Below are positions 16,179-24,864 of a stretch of 64,000 bases of DNA, piece after piece. Source of the DNA: Croceimicrobium hydrocarbonivorans. GTDB lineage: Bacteria; Bacteroidota; Bacteroidia; Flavobacteriales; Schleiferiaceae. Position 1 is the stretch's first letter. The number at the start of each line of letters is the position of its first letter. The notes beneath the pieces were generated by a model. The model did no database searches, had not been told where the DNA came from, and saw only the letters and a list, made by a program, of their open reading frames with translations. The position numbers and the translations under genes were made by a program. Location of the stretch: assembly GCF_014524565.1 (NCBI RefSeq), contig NZ_CP060139.1:1123501-1187500 (forward strand), in the 5' to 3' direction.

Positions 16179-18233
16179 ATGTCAAAAGGCCCTACTCCTC
16201 CGAAAGCTCCTAAAAAGAAGGAAATTTTAGAGATTCACTCCGATATCCGAGAAGATAATTATTACTGGCTTAGGGAACGTGAAAACCCTGAAACCCTGGA
16301 TTATTTAAATGCAGAAAACGACTATCGCTCAGAAGTAATGGCTCCTTTGCAAGCTTTGGAGGAAAAGCTCTTTTTAGAATTAAAAGGTCGAATTAAAGAA
16401 GACGACAGCTCCGTTCCCTATTTCAAAAATGGTTATTGGATTTATGTACGCTATGACCAAGGGAAAGACCACCCCATTTATTGTCGCCGCAAAGGAAGCA
16501 TGGATGCGGAGGAAGAAATTATGCTGGATGTAAATATTGAAGCCAGTGGTAAAGATTATTTCCAGGTGGGTGGCATGAGTTTAAGTCCCGATCGAAATTG
16601 GTTGGCTTATGGTTATGATGATCAAAGTCGACGTATTTATAAAATCCGCTTCCGCAATTTAGAAAGCGGCGAGGAGCTTAATTATGAGCTCCCTCAATGT
16701 ACAGGCTCTGCCTCCTGGAGCAGTGATGGTAAATTCGTTTTCTACACTCGCAAAGATGAAACCCTGCGTCCTAACCAAATCTACCGACATCAATTTGGCA
16801 GCTCCCCCGAGACGGACCAATTGGTATATGAAGAAGAAGACAGCAGCTTTATTTGCTCTGTATACCGCAGTAAGAGCGAACGCTTTTTAATGATCGGTTG
16901 CCATAGCACCGTTTCCAATGAATATCACTATTTAGAAGCCAATCAGCCGGAAGGCGAATTTGCCTTAATCCAGCCTCGGGAGCGCGATCTGGAATACTCA
17001 GTGGCTCATTTTGGCGAGCATTGGTACATCCGCACCAATTATCAGAATGCCCTCAACTTTAAACTGATGCGCAGTGCACTTGATCAGGGCTTAAAGGAAA
17101 ATTGGGAGGATATTATCCCTCATCGCGAAGAGGTTTACCTCGAAGGCTTGGAGATTTTTGAAAAATACCTGGTTTTAGAAGAACGCTCTCAAGGTCTGAA
17201 CCGCTTACGCGTGATGTCTTGGGATGGCGAGCAAGATCATTATATTCAATTCGATAGCGAAACCTATACCGCTGGAATTGGTACCAACCCCAGCTTTGAA
17301 AGCAATTTACTTCGCTATGGCTATTCCAGTTTGATCCAACCGAATTCGGTAATGGAGTACAATATGGATACCGGCGAACAAAAAACTCTTAAGCAACAAG
17401 AGGTACTGGGAGACTTCGACGCTTCGGTTTACCGCGAAGAAAGACGCTGGTACCAGGCTGAGGATGGCGAGAAAATTCCCGTTTCCATAGTATGGCGCCC
17501 GGATCGCCAAAAGGAAGGGAGTAACCCGCTATTACTTTATGGCTATGGTTCTTATGGGATTACGGTAGAACCTGGCTTTTCGAGCAATCGCCTGAGTCTT
17601 GTAGACCGTGGATTCACCTTTGTAATTGCTCATATTAGAGGTGGCCAATACATGGGTCGACCCTGGTATGAAGAGGGAAAAATGCTGAAGAAGAAAAACA
17701 GCTTCCAGGACTTCATTTCGGTAGCTGAAGGGCTTATCGCCGAAGGTCGCACCCAGCCGGAGCAACTCTTCGCCATGGGAGGCAGTGCCGGCGGACTCTT
17801 AATGGGCACCGTAATTAACTGGCGTCCAGAACTCTTTAAAGCCGTTATTGCCGCCGTTCCATTTGTTGATGTGGTAAGCACCATGTTGGATGAAAGCATC
17901 CCCCTCACCACCGGTGAGTTTGACGAATGGGGTAATCCAAAAAATGAGGAATATTACCATTATATCAAGTCCTACTCCCCCTACGATAATGTGAAGGAAC
18001 AGGCATATCCCAATTTACTCATCACCACTGGCCTGCATGATTCGCAGGTGCAATACTGGGAGCCAGCCAAATGGTGTGCTAAATTGCGGGATTACCATCA
18101 AGGTGAAAATCATATTTTGATGTACTGCAATATGAGCACCGGTCATGGTGGTGCCAGCGGTCGCTTTGAAGCCCTGAAAGAAACGGCAATGGAATTTAGC
18201 TTCTTACTTTGGCAGGCGGGAATCGAAAAATAA
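16179..18233 (+). CDS. ptrB: Oligopeptidase B (prolyl oligopeptidase family S9A)
   Basis: The 684-residue enzyme has no signal peptide and is presumably cytoplasmic. The N-terminal part (about 70-400) is the beta-propeller gate. The C-terminal alpha/beta hydrolase domain holds the triad: Ser536 in Gly-Gly-Ser-Ala-Gly-Gly, Asp621 in Leu-His-Asp-Ser-Gln-Val, and His656 in Thr-Gly-His-Gly-Gly-Ala-Ser-Gly. Gly-Gly-Ser-Ala-Gly-Gly and the Tyr-Trp-Glu-Pro context favour oligopeptidase B, which cleaves small peptides after basic residues, over true prolyl oligopeptidase. The next gene begins inside its 3' end. Confidence 0.92.
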   Translation: MSKGPTPPKAPKKKEILEIHSDIREDNYYWLRERENPETLDYLNAENDYRSEVMAPLQALEEKLFLELKGRIKEDDSSVPYFKNGYWIYVRYDQGKDHPIYCRRKGSMDAEEEIMLDVNIEASGKDYFQVGGMSLSPDRNWLAYGYDDQSRRIYKIRFRNLESGEELNYELPQCTGSASWSSDGKFVFYTRKDETLRPNQIYRHQFGSSPETDQLVYEEEDSSFICSVYRSKSERFLMIGCHSTVSNEYHYLEANQPEGEFALIQPRERDLEYSVAHFGEHWYIRTNYQNALNFKLMRSALDQGLKENWEDIIPHREEVYLEGLEIFEKYLVLEERSQGLNRLRVMSWDGEQDHYIQFDSETYTAGIGTNPSFESNLLRYGYSSLIQPNSVMEYNMDTGEQKTLKQQEVLGDFDASVYREERRWYQAEDGEKIPVSIVWRPDRQKEGSNPLLLYGYGSYGITVEPGFSSNRLSLVDRGFTFVIAHIRGGQYMGRPWYEEGKMLKKKNSFQDFISVAEGLIAEGRTQPEQLFAMGGSAGGLLMGTVINWRPELFKAVIAAVPFVDVVSTMLDESIPLTTGEFDEWGNPKNEEYYHYIKSYSPYDNVKEQAYPNLLITTGLHDSQVQYWEPAKWCAKLRDYHQGENHILMYCNMSTGHGGASGRFEALKETAMEFSFLLWQAGIEK

Positions 18234-19972
18234 CACAGCTTATAAAGGAGCATTGGCTCTTCGGCCTGATCTTTTTGATGGCAGCATTCCTGCGCTTTTG
18301 GCATCTGGGCGATTTTGATTTTTCACATGATGAGTTAAGCGCTTTATATCGCACCCAATTTGATAGCTTTTCGGAGCTGATTGAAAAAGCCGTCCGGATA
18401 GATGGGCATCCCGCCTTAGTACAGGTATTCCTCTACTATTGGGCACCCCTGGTAGATTATTCGGAATTTTGGATAAAGCTACCTTCGGTTCTATTAGGAT
18501 TAGGGACAATTACCTTCATCTATTTAGCTGGGCGGCGACTCCAAACCGGAATATGGGCTGCCTTCCCAGTGCTGATCCTTTCTTTCTCGGAGTTTTTCCT
18601 CTATTACCAAACGGTAGCAAGACCCTATGCTTGGGGAGGCTTTTTTGTGGCTTGGGCCGGATACGCCTATATCAGCTATTTCTTTTACATGCCCAAGGCT
18701 AAGTACCTAATCGCTTTTGGCCTTGCAGCAACTTTAGCCGCTTACAGTCATTACCTGGCCTTACTTTCCGTTTTATTAATGGGTATTACGGCCCTAATCC
18801 GAACTCGTAAAAAACCATGGCCCTGGTTACTTACGGGTTTAGGAGTTTTAGTGCTCTTCGCTCCGCATTTGGGAATTTTCCAAGATCAATTAGCGATGGG
18901 TGGTGTGGGGCAATGGTTAGGAAAACCAGACTATGATTGGCTGCTCAATTTCTTTTCCTATCAGTTAAACTACCTGCCTTTATGGGGACCATTTTTAATG
19001 CTTGCCCTAGCCTGGCTTGCATTTAAAAGCCCCTTTCCAGATGCTTGGATTTGGTTTCTAGCTTGCTTTGGCATTGCTTTCCTGTACTCCCATCTTCGCA
19101 ATCCAGTGCTGCAATTTTCAAGTTTAATTTTCCTAAGTCCTTTCATATTCTTCATCCCCTTAAAGCAGACAAAGCTGCAAAAGGGAATTCCCCTGCTTTA
19201 CTTGGTGCTGGCCATCTTACTTAGTTTTCCCCTGTTTAAAACACGACGCTATTATCAAGAAGCCCATCTGAGTCCACCCAAAGAAGCCGGTCGATATCTT
19301 GCTAGCATCCAAAGAAATGACCTCCCGGTATTCTATCATTGGAGTGCCGAAAAATGGGAATTTTATCGTCAGATCAGTAAGGGAATCCCCAAAGGCACAG
19401 CCATCGATCAATTGAATTTGGAGGATCTACCCAATGACTTTGTACTAATTATGGATCATGCCAGCCCGGGTTTTTGGCCCTTAGCGCTTATCGACGCGGG
19501 CTATGAAATGAAGGAGAGAGCCAACCACTTCGGCTTTAGCCTGCATCATTATCAGCGTACAGGAAATAATACCGAAAGCCAGAAATTAGGCATCAGCTTA
19601 TTGAAAAAACAAGCAATTAAAGCGCAGGCCAAACCCTACCTTTTTATCGATAGCCTAAGCTCTTATACCCTCTTAGCCGATGAAGCTCAAAGCCAGGTGG
19701 TGGCGCATATCGATAATTTCCAAGGGCCAAAAAATGCTCATCTGGTATTCCATATTATGGACGGCGATCAGTCCATCCAATGGATTGCCCATCCTTTAAA
19801 GCAAGGAAGTAATTATATCAGCAGTCCGATCGGGGAATACGGTGTCAATAACTTCAACTGGAAGGTATTAATCGACCAAGGGTCTGATACGGCCACTTGC
19901 TCTGGTTCTATTGATGTGCGATTATGGACCGGCAACCCAATCGTATATGGATTGGTGCAGGATATTAAATGA
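18209..19972 (+). CDS. GT39/ArnT-like membrane glycosyltransferase
   Basis: This 587-residue protein has about ten N-terminal transmembrane helices (to about 340) and a soluble periplasmic C-terminal domain. The first loop carries Asp-Phe-Ser-His-Asp-Glu-Leu-Ser-Ala-Leu-Tyr, the Asp-Glu motif of GT-C enzymes that use polyprenyl-phosphate sugars, followed by Asp-Gly-His-Pro-Ala-Leu. It likely transfers a sugar from a lipid carrier to a periplasmic or envelope acceptor. The only reasonable start is TTG at 18209, 25 nt inside the preceding gene, implying coupling; the next ATG (18281 region) would delete the first helix. Its 3' end overlaps the convergent arsC-like gene by 8 nt. Confidence 0.82.
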   Translation: MAGGNRKITQLIKEHWLFGLIFLMAAFLRFWHLGDFDFSHDELSALYRTQFDSFSELIEKAVRIDGHPALVQVFLYYWAPLVDYSEFWIKLPSVLLGLGTITFIYLAGRRLQTGIWAAFPVLILSFSEFFLYYQTVARPYAWGGFFVAWAGYAYISYFFYMPKAKYLIAFGLAATLAAYSHYLALLSVLLMGITALIRTRKKPWPWLLTGLGVLVLFAPHLGIFQDQLAMGGVGQWLGKPDYDWLLNFFSYQLNYLPLWGPFLMLALAWLAFKSPFPDAWIWFLACFGIAFLYSHLRNPVLQFSSLIFLSPFIFFIPLKQTKLQKGIPLLYLVLAILLSFPLFKTRRYYQEAHLSPPKEAGRYLASIQRNDLPVFYHWSAEKWEFYRQISKGIPKGTAIDQLNLEDLPNDFVLIMDHASPGFWPLALIDAGYEMKERANHFGFSLHHYQRTGNNTESQKLGISLLKKQAIKAQAKPYLFIDSLSSYTLLADEAQSQVVAHIDNFQGPKNAHLVFHIMDGDQSIQWIAHPLKQGSNYISSPIGEYGVNNFNWKVLIDQGSDTATCSGSIDVRLWTGNPIVYGLVQDIK

Positions 19973-20303
19973 TAGAATCGAAATTTTCTTTGGGGCGGCC
20001 AATGGCAGCTTTATCACCATTAATTAAGATGGGGCGCTCCATTAGCTGAGGGTACTCAATCATGGCCAGGATCAGCTCATTCTCATCCAATTCCTTGTCG
20101 GCAAACTCTTCTTTCCAAACCGCTTCCTTAGTGCGAACAAGCTCAATGGCTTCAATGTCCAGTTTATCGATAATCTCTTCCAAATCATTAGGACTTAAAG
20201 GCTCCTTTTGGTAGAGGATTACTTCAGGCTTTAAGCCTTTTTCTTCTAAATAAGCTAAGCCCTCACGGCTTTTAGTACAACGGGGATTATGGAAATATCG
20301 CAT
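19965..20303 (-). CDS. ArsC-family arsenate reductase-like protein
   Basis: The 112-residue thioredoxin-fold protein has Asn-Pro-Arg-Cys9-Thr-Lys-Ser-Arg at the N-terminus, the active-site region of glutaredoxin-linked ArsC, and the Pro-Ile-Leu-Ile-Asn-Gly-Asp-Lys-Ala-Ala-Ile-Gly-Arg-Pro motif near the C-terminus. Family members reduce arsenate or, in Spx-like relatives, act as regulators. No ars genes are adjacent, so the role in arsenic resistance is unproven. It starts 1 nt after the stop of the long minus-strand gene's reading direction boundary (its own 5' end at 20303 faces that gene's 3' end at 20305). Confidence 0.85.
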   Translation of the reverse strand: MRYFHNPRCTKSREGLAYLEEKGLKPEVILYQKEPLSPNDLEEIIDKLDIEAIELVRTKEAVWKEEFADKELDENELILAMIEYPQLMERPILINGDKAAIGRPKENFDSII

Positions 20304-20304
20304 C

Positions 20305-23300
20305 TTATCGTTCTAAATGGAAGAAGCCATTTTGCTCCTTAGTTTGACCACAAATATCCTCATAATTGAAGATATAGAAGTAGACTGCATCCGGAACTTC
20401 CTGCCCCTGACTTTTTCCATTCCAGGAAGCTTGTAAAAGGTCGCCAGCATAGATCCGTAAACCATTGCGATTGTAGACTTCCAAAGTCGCACGTTCTAAG
20501 AAAGGCGCCACCGACTCTAAATCCAAAACGGTAAATTCATCATTCATCCCATCACCATTAGGCGTGAAAATATTAGGGAATTTCAGCTCAAAGCTCTCAT
20601 CGTAATAATAGAGATTGTAGGTTTCGGATTTGGAGCGATTACAGAGGGTATCTAAGAAGCGAAGCTCCAGTTCATAACTGCCGCCCGTCAGAAACTGATA
20701 ATTGAGGCTATCTCCCTGACCTATCAATTGACCATCTACATACCATTCAAAAGCATGGAAGTCGCCCGGGTTTGTTGTTCCTAAATCTGCCCTGGCCTTC
20801 AGTTTTCGTTCGGGATCACAAGCATCGCTTTCCACCAGCATTTCACCTTTATTAGAGCGGTAATGCACCTCCAATTCCTGCTCTAAGGTGTCGAGCTGAT
20901 TACAGATCGGATCTTCCACTATTAATTGAATGGTATAATTACCGGGCAGGAAAGTATGGCTGGGTTCAGAAGCATTACTATTGTTTCCATCACCAAAATC
21001 CCATTGATAGGAACCCGCACCTATACTGAGGTTTTTAAACTGAACAATACCACTGGCATCACAGCTATCGTATTCAAAATTAAAGTCGGCTTCCAGAGGA
21101 TTATTAAAGCCATATATCAATACCTGACTACTATCCACCAGATTACAATTTGTATCCAGGGCTACAAAGCGAAAAACGGATAAGCCACTATCTTGAACCG
21201 TGAATATTTGATTAGTGAGAGTATCTACATTACCCTGCGGGTCAATCACCAATACTACATCCGCATTAAAGCTGCGATCCACAAATTTCACCTCCGCCGG
21301 AAGGCAGGTACTATCGGGCACTCCCTTGGCTAAATCCACCTCACAACGCACAGTATCCGCTTCCATATCAAATCGGAATACCGCCATATTACAATTTCCA
21401 CTGCGCACGGTATCCTCAAAAGCATTAGGCGTAATTGGGAAACCATAAGGAATACTGCCGCATGAACATACGGCCTGGAAAATACTACCATCCCTGCGAA
21501 AGCGAGAACTGCCGCCATCCACATGATCTGCACCATTTTGCCATTGCCCAAAGAAGGTGGCGTATTCCAATTCTTGCCAGGAGGCATCCAATCGCATAAA
21601 ATAGAAATCTCCCCGATTATCGGCCGTATCACGGTAAGCATCCGGGGTAACCGGTAAACCACGGGTATCCCCCATCACTCCCCTTAAACTTGAATTATAG
21701 GGAGCTCCCCATCCGGAAAGGAAAACGTCTCCGCAATCGGAAACCATTAAAGCAGTGGGACTGATATCCGTAACCCCTAAAAGGCCATCACCAAAGGTGG
21801 TAGAATGCCGAACCTGTTGCAGATCAGGGCTCAATTCCTGAATAAACTGTGAGCTATTGGGAATACCCCAAACATTGTTACCTATCCAGGGCCAGGGACC
21901 AGCAGTTTGCCCAAATATCACCAAATTTCCATCTGGAGTATAGTCTACAAAATAGGCGCGATCATCTTCAGCGGTACCACTAAATGTCCACTTGAGCACA
22001 TCTCCATTTTGTGGATTTAACTCCGCTAAAAAAGCATCCACCTTACCCGCTCGCATAGGCTGATAAACCCCGCTTGTATCGAAAGCTAGGGTATCACTTT
22101 CCGATGAACCCGCTACAAATAATCTCCCGGTATTGGTATAGCGCAAGGAGAAACTAGCATCATTGTCTTCACCACCTAAATAGCGAGCCCAATTCAACTG
22201 GCTAAGGTCCGGATTGAATGACACGATTAATCCATCCTGCTCCCCACGGTAATGGGAATCCGAGGCTGAGCCCGTTGCTAAACCCGAAGAAAAAGTATAG
22301 GAGCTAATGATAATATTACCCTGAGAATCCAATGTAATATCGCCTCTGGCCGGATCTCCATAGTTAAACATCATCCTTTTGTTGTTGCCGTCACTAAGTG
22401 TATCGCCGAAAAAAGTGGAGCCTAGTAATGCGCCACCGCTACTATCTAAAACTGTAACGAAAATATCGGAGCCTACGGGAAAGGGCAAACTGCCACCTAT
22501 GCGTATCATATCGGCAGGCCCTTGAGCAAAGCTGGTATCGAATGAATTGGGATGGGTTGGGAAATTCACGGAGCCAGTTACCCCCATCACAATCAGGCTT
22601 TTATCAGGACCTTCCAGCAGACTAAATGGTAAATCATTTCCATCGCCGCCTAGGTAGGTGGCATAGATTTGGGCCGTTCCCTGCGGATTGTATTTAGCGA
22701 TACTAATATCAACTATACCTCCCTGTGAAGAATCTTGAAAGGCCCCCAGAGTGGTAGGAAAACCCCTGTGGATTACACTATGACCGTAATTGATACCAGC
22801 TCCATAAGCGGAACCATCAATACCATAGGTGGCTGAGAAACCAAAATTATCGTCGGTACTGCCACTGTAGGTACTAAAAACCAAAGTGGGGTCAATTAGT
22901 AATTCCTTACGGTGATCGTATTTCGCCAGATCAAAACCATAGCTTCCATCTTCGAATCGCTTAAAATCGGAGGCTATTTCTTCCTTTTCCTGATAAGATC
23001 GCGGAGCAGTGTAAATGGCCGAACCCACCGATGTGATTAGAGCGAGATCAGAACCAGCGATACCATGTTTATCTGCCCCTTCAATTTCCCAACGAATAAG
23101 TTCTGGGTCGGCGCCAGGGTGCAAGATGAAATCAAATCGGCAATAACCCGAACCATCCGCTACATAACGCAGGTCAATTTGCGGATAAACGTTGTGGTAG
23201 GTAACAATTTGATATTGATTTAATCCGGATTTCCATCGTGCCCGATTACTGCCAAAAAGAAAATTGAGACGGGTGTGATTAGGGTATAGTTCGGAGCTGA

Positions 23301-23598
23301 CACGGGCATTGGTATCGGCCCCCAGCCAGTGAATGCGGTATACATGACCTTTAGTCTGAGTATGACTTTGATGATGCCATTGATGGTCGTGATGCTGCCT
23401 TTGCACGAGCATCACTCTTTGTTCGCCGGCTTTCAGAAAAACATATCCTTGACTGCCGTGAAATCGAAAATCAAAATTGCCTTCCCACTGCCCGGCATTC
23501 GGCACGAAGCCTACCTCCTGAGCAGAGAGCCCAAAAACCAGAAAGATGGAAAGTATAAGGCAGCGCAAGATTTCAATTTCCAGCAAATTACTAAGCAT
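20305..23598 (-). CDS. Giant surface protein: SBBP-type repeats, PKD domain, gliding-type C-terminal domain
   Basis: From the ATG at 23598 this is a 1097-residue exported protein; a TTG at 23619 adds seven residues. The signal peptide ends at Leu-Ser-Ala-Gln. Next comes an N-terminal domain beginning Phe-Val-Pro-Asn-Ala-Gly-Gln-Trp, typical of the DUF7948 domain, then SBBP-like beta-propeller repeats with Tyr-Leu-Gly-Gly-x-x-x-Asp motifs. A PKD domain follows (Tyr-Gln-Trp-Asp-Phe-Gly-Asp-Gly). The C-terminus is a CHU_C/T9SS type B domain (Phe-Thr-Pro-Asn-Gly-Asp-Gly-x-Asn-Asp). This architecture belongs to T9SS-secreted surface proteins, often adhesins linked to gliding. It lies 53 nt downstream of prfB. 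Confidence 0.88.
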   Translation of the reverse strand: MLSNLLEIEILRCLILSIFLVFGLSAQEVGFVPNAGQWEGNFDFRFHGSQGYVFLKAGEQRVMLVQRQHHDHQWHHQSHTQTKGHVYRIHWLGADTNARVSSELYPNHTRLNFLFGSNRARWKSGLNQYQIVTYHNVYPQIDLRYVADGSGYCRFDFILHPGADPELIRWEIEGADKHGIAGSDLALITSVGSAIYTAPRSYQEKEEIASDFKRFEDGSYGFDLAKYDHRKELLIDPTLVFSTYSGSTDDNFGFSATYGIDGSAYGAGINYGHSVIHRGFPTTLGAFQDSSQGGIVDISIAKYNPQGTAQIYATYLGGDGNDLPFSLLEGPDKSLIVMGVTGSVNFPTHPNSFDTSFAQGPADMIRIGGSLPFPVGSDIFVTVLDSSGGALLGSTFFGDTLSDGNNKRMMFNYGDPARGDITLDSQGNIIISSYTFSSGLATGSASDSHYRGEQDGLIVSFNPDLSQLNWARYLGGEDNDASFSLRYTNTGRLFVAGSSESDTLAFDTSGVYQPMRAGKVDAFLAELNPQNGDVLKWTFSGTAEDDRAYFVDYTPDGNLVIFGQTAGPWPWIGNNVWGIPNSSQFIQELSPDLQQVRHSTTFGDGLLGVTDISPTALMVSDCGDVFLSGWGAPYNSSLRGVMGDTRGLPVTPDAYRDTADNRGDFYFMRLDASWQELEYATFFGQWQNGADHVDGGSSRFRRDGSIFQAVCSCGSIPYGFPITPNAFEDTVRSGNCNMAVFRFDMEADTVRCEVDLAKGVPDSTCLPAEVKFVDRSFNADVVLVIDPQGNVDTLTNQIFTVQDSGLSVFRFVALDTNCNLVDSSQVLIYGFNNPLEADFNFEYDSCDASGIVQFKNLSIGAGSYQWDFGDGNNSNASEPSHTFLPGNYTIQLIVEDPICNQLDTLEQELEVHYRSNKGEMLVESDACDPERKLKARADLGTTNPGDFHAFEWYVDGQLIGQGDSLNYQFLTGGSYELELRFLDTLCNRSKSETYNLYYYDESFELKFPNIFTPNGDGMNDEFTVLDLESVAPFLERATLEVYNRNGLRIYAGDLLQASWNGKSQGQEVPDAVYFYIFNYEDICGQTKEQNGFFHLER

Positions 23599-23651
23599 TT
23601 GCGAGATATCCGCAGCCAATGAGAGAGCTATCGATATTCCTTATTCTCCGA

Positions 23652-24758
23652 TCAGGCCTCCTCCACTTCTGCGCCTTGGCCCTGGCTCATCAGGTAAGAT
23701 TTTATGAAGGCATCCAAATCGCCATCTAATACCTGATCCACATTGGAAGTTTCTTCGGCTGTACGCACGTCCTTAATCAGTTTATAAGGATGCAATACAT
23801 AGTTTCGGATTTGAGATCCCCACTCAATTTTCTTCTTACCAGCCTCAATTTCAGCTCGCTTCTGGTTCTTCGCTTCCAGTTCAATTTCGAATAATTGAGA
23901 TTTCAGCAATTGCATGGCTTTCTCCTTATTCTGCAATTGGGAACGACTTTCGGTGTTCTCAATGATAATTCCAGATGGCGCATGTCGTAAACGCACCCCG
24001 GTTTCCACCTTGTTTACGTTCTGTCCACCGGCTCCACCCGAACGGAAGGTATCCCACTCGATATCCGAAGGATTAATTTCAATCTCAATAGAATCATCTA
24101 CCAAAGGATACACATAAACCGAAGCAAAGCTGGTATGGCGTTTGGCATTGCTATCAAAGGGAGAAATGCGCACCAAGCGATGCACGCCATTTTCACCCTT
24201 CAGGTAACCAAAGGCAAAATCACCTTCAATCTCGAGGGTTACGGTTTTAATACCGGCTACATCTCCATCTTGATAATTGAGTTCGCGAACCTTAAAATTC
24301 TGGCGCTCCGCATAGCGAATGTACATCCGCATTAACATGGAAGCCCAATCGCAAGATTCGGTACCCCCAGCACCGGCCGTAATTTGAAGCACGGCACTCA
24401 ATTGATCTTCTTCACCGGAAAGCATATTACGGAACTCGAGGTCCTCTAAAACTTGAACGGCCTTTTGGTACATGGCATCCAGCTCTTCTTCATCGAGCTC
24501 ACCTAATTCCATAAACTCCAATCCCAAGGCTACTTCCTCAACTGCGGCAGCCAAATCATCAAAGGACTCGGTCCAAAACTTCATCCCGCGAATCTTCTTC
24601 ATTACCTGTTGAGCGGTTTTCTGATCTTCCCAGAAACCAGCATCGGCGGTTTTCTCTTCTTCGTTAATGATTTGGATTCGCTTTTCCTCGATCTGCAAAT
24701 AAGCATTTAAGGATTTTAAGCGCGACTGCAATTCCTGCAATTGATCTTTGCTTACCAT
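23652..24758 (-). CDS. prfB: Peptide chain release factor 2
   Basis: The 368-residue protein has the RF2 stop-codon recognition tripeptide Ser-Pro-Phe (in Arg-Ile-Ser-Pro-Phe-Asp-Ser) and the catalytic Gly-Gly-Gln in Gly-Gly-Ala-Gly-Gly-Gln-Asn-Val-Asn. It ends translation at UGA and UAA. The frame is continuous through the region around codon 25 where many bacterial prfB genes carry an in-frame UGA and programmed +1 frameshift (here Asn-Ala-Tyr-Leu-Gln-Ile-Glu), so autoregulation by frameshifting is absent. A TAnnTTTG element ends 4 nt before the ATG. Confidence 0.97.
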   Translation of the reverse strand: MVSKDQLQELQSRLKSLNAYLQIEEKRIQIINEEEKTADAGFWEDQKTAQQVMKKIRGMKFWTESFDDLAAAVEEVALGLEFMELGELDEEELDAMYQKAVQVLEDLEFRNMLSGEEDQLSAVLQITAGAGGTESCDWASMLMRMYIRYAERQNFKVRELNYQDGDVAGIKTVTLEIEGDFAFGYLKGENGVHRLVRISPFDSNAKRHTSFASVYVYPLVDDSIEIEINPSDIEWDTFRSGGAGGQNVNKVETGVRLRHAPSGIIIENTESRSQLQNKEKAMQLLKSQLFEIELEAKNQKRAEIEAGKKKIEWGSQIRNYVLHPYKLIKDVRTAEETSNVDQVLDGDLDAFIKSYLMSQGQGAEVEEA

Positions 24759-24762
24759 TTGG

Positions 24763-24770
24763 CAAAATTA
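24763..24770 (-). promoter_or_regulatory. Predicted -7 element of prfB, 4 nt before the ATG
   Basis: On the minus strand TAATTTTG matches TAnnTTTG exactly, with only 4 nt to the ATG at 24758. This predicts a leaderless or nearly leaderless prfB mRNA. No convincing -33 element was seen. Confidence 0.45.
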
Positions 24771-24800
24771 AGTAATGGGACTTTAGTCCTAAGGCTTTAA

Positions 24801-24846
24801 AAAGCCAAAGCTTTGCTTCGATTCGAAAATCAAGGCAAAGCTTTGG
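24801..24846 (-). terminator. Intrinsic terminator of the tilS-dsbD unit
   Basis: A perfect 12-bp inverted repeat, CCAAAGCTTTGC (24805-24816) and GCAAAGCTTTGG (24835-24846), is followed on the minus strand by CTTTTT. It lies 18 nt after the dsbD stop. Confidence 0.82.
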
Positions 24847-24864
24847 ATAAAATATTTAGCGAAT

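Noticed and set aside
24805-24846. Perfect inverted repeat considered as an operator for prfB
   Set aside because: It is followed by a T-run on the minus strand directly after the dsbD stop, which fits a terminator better.
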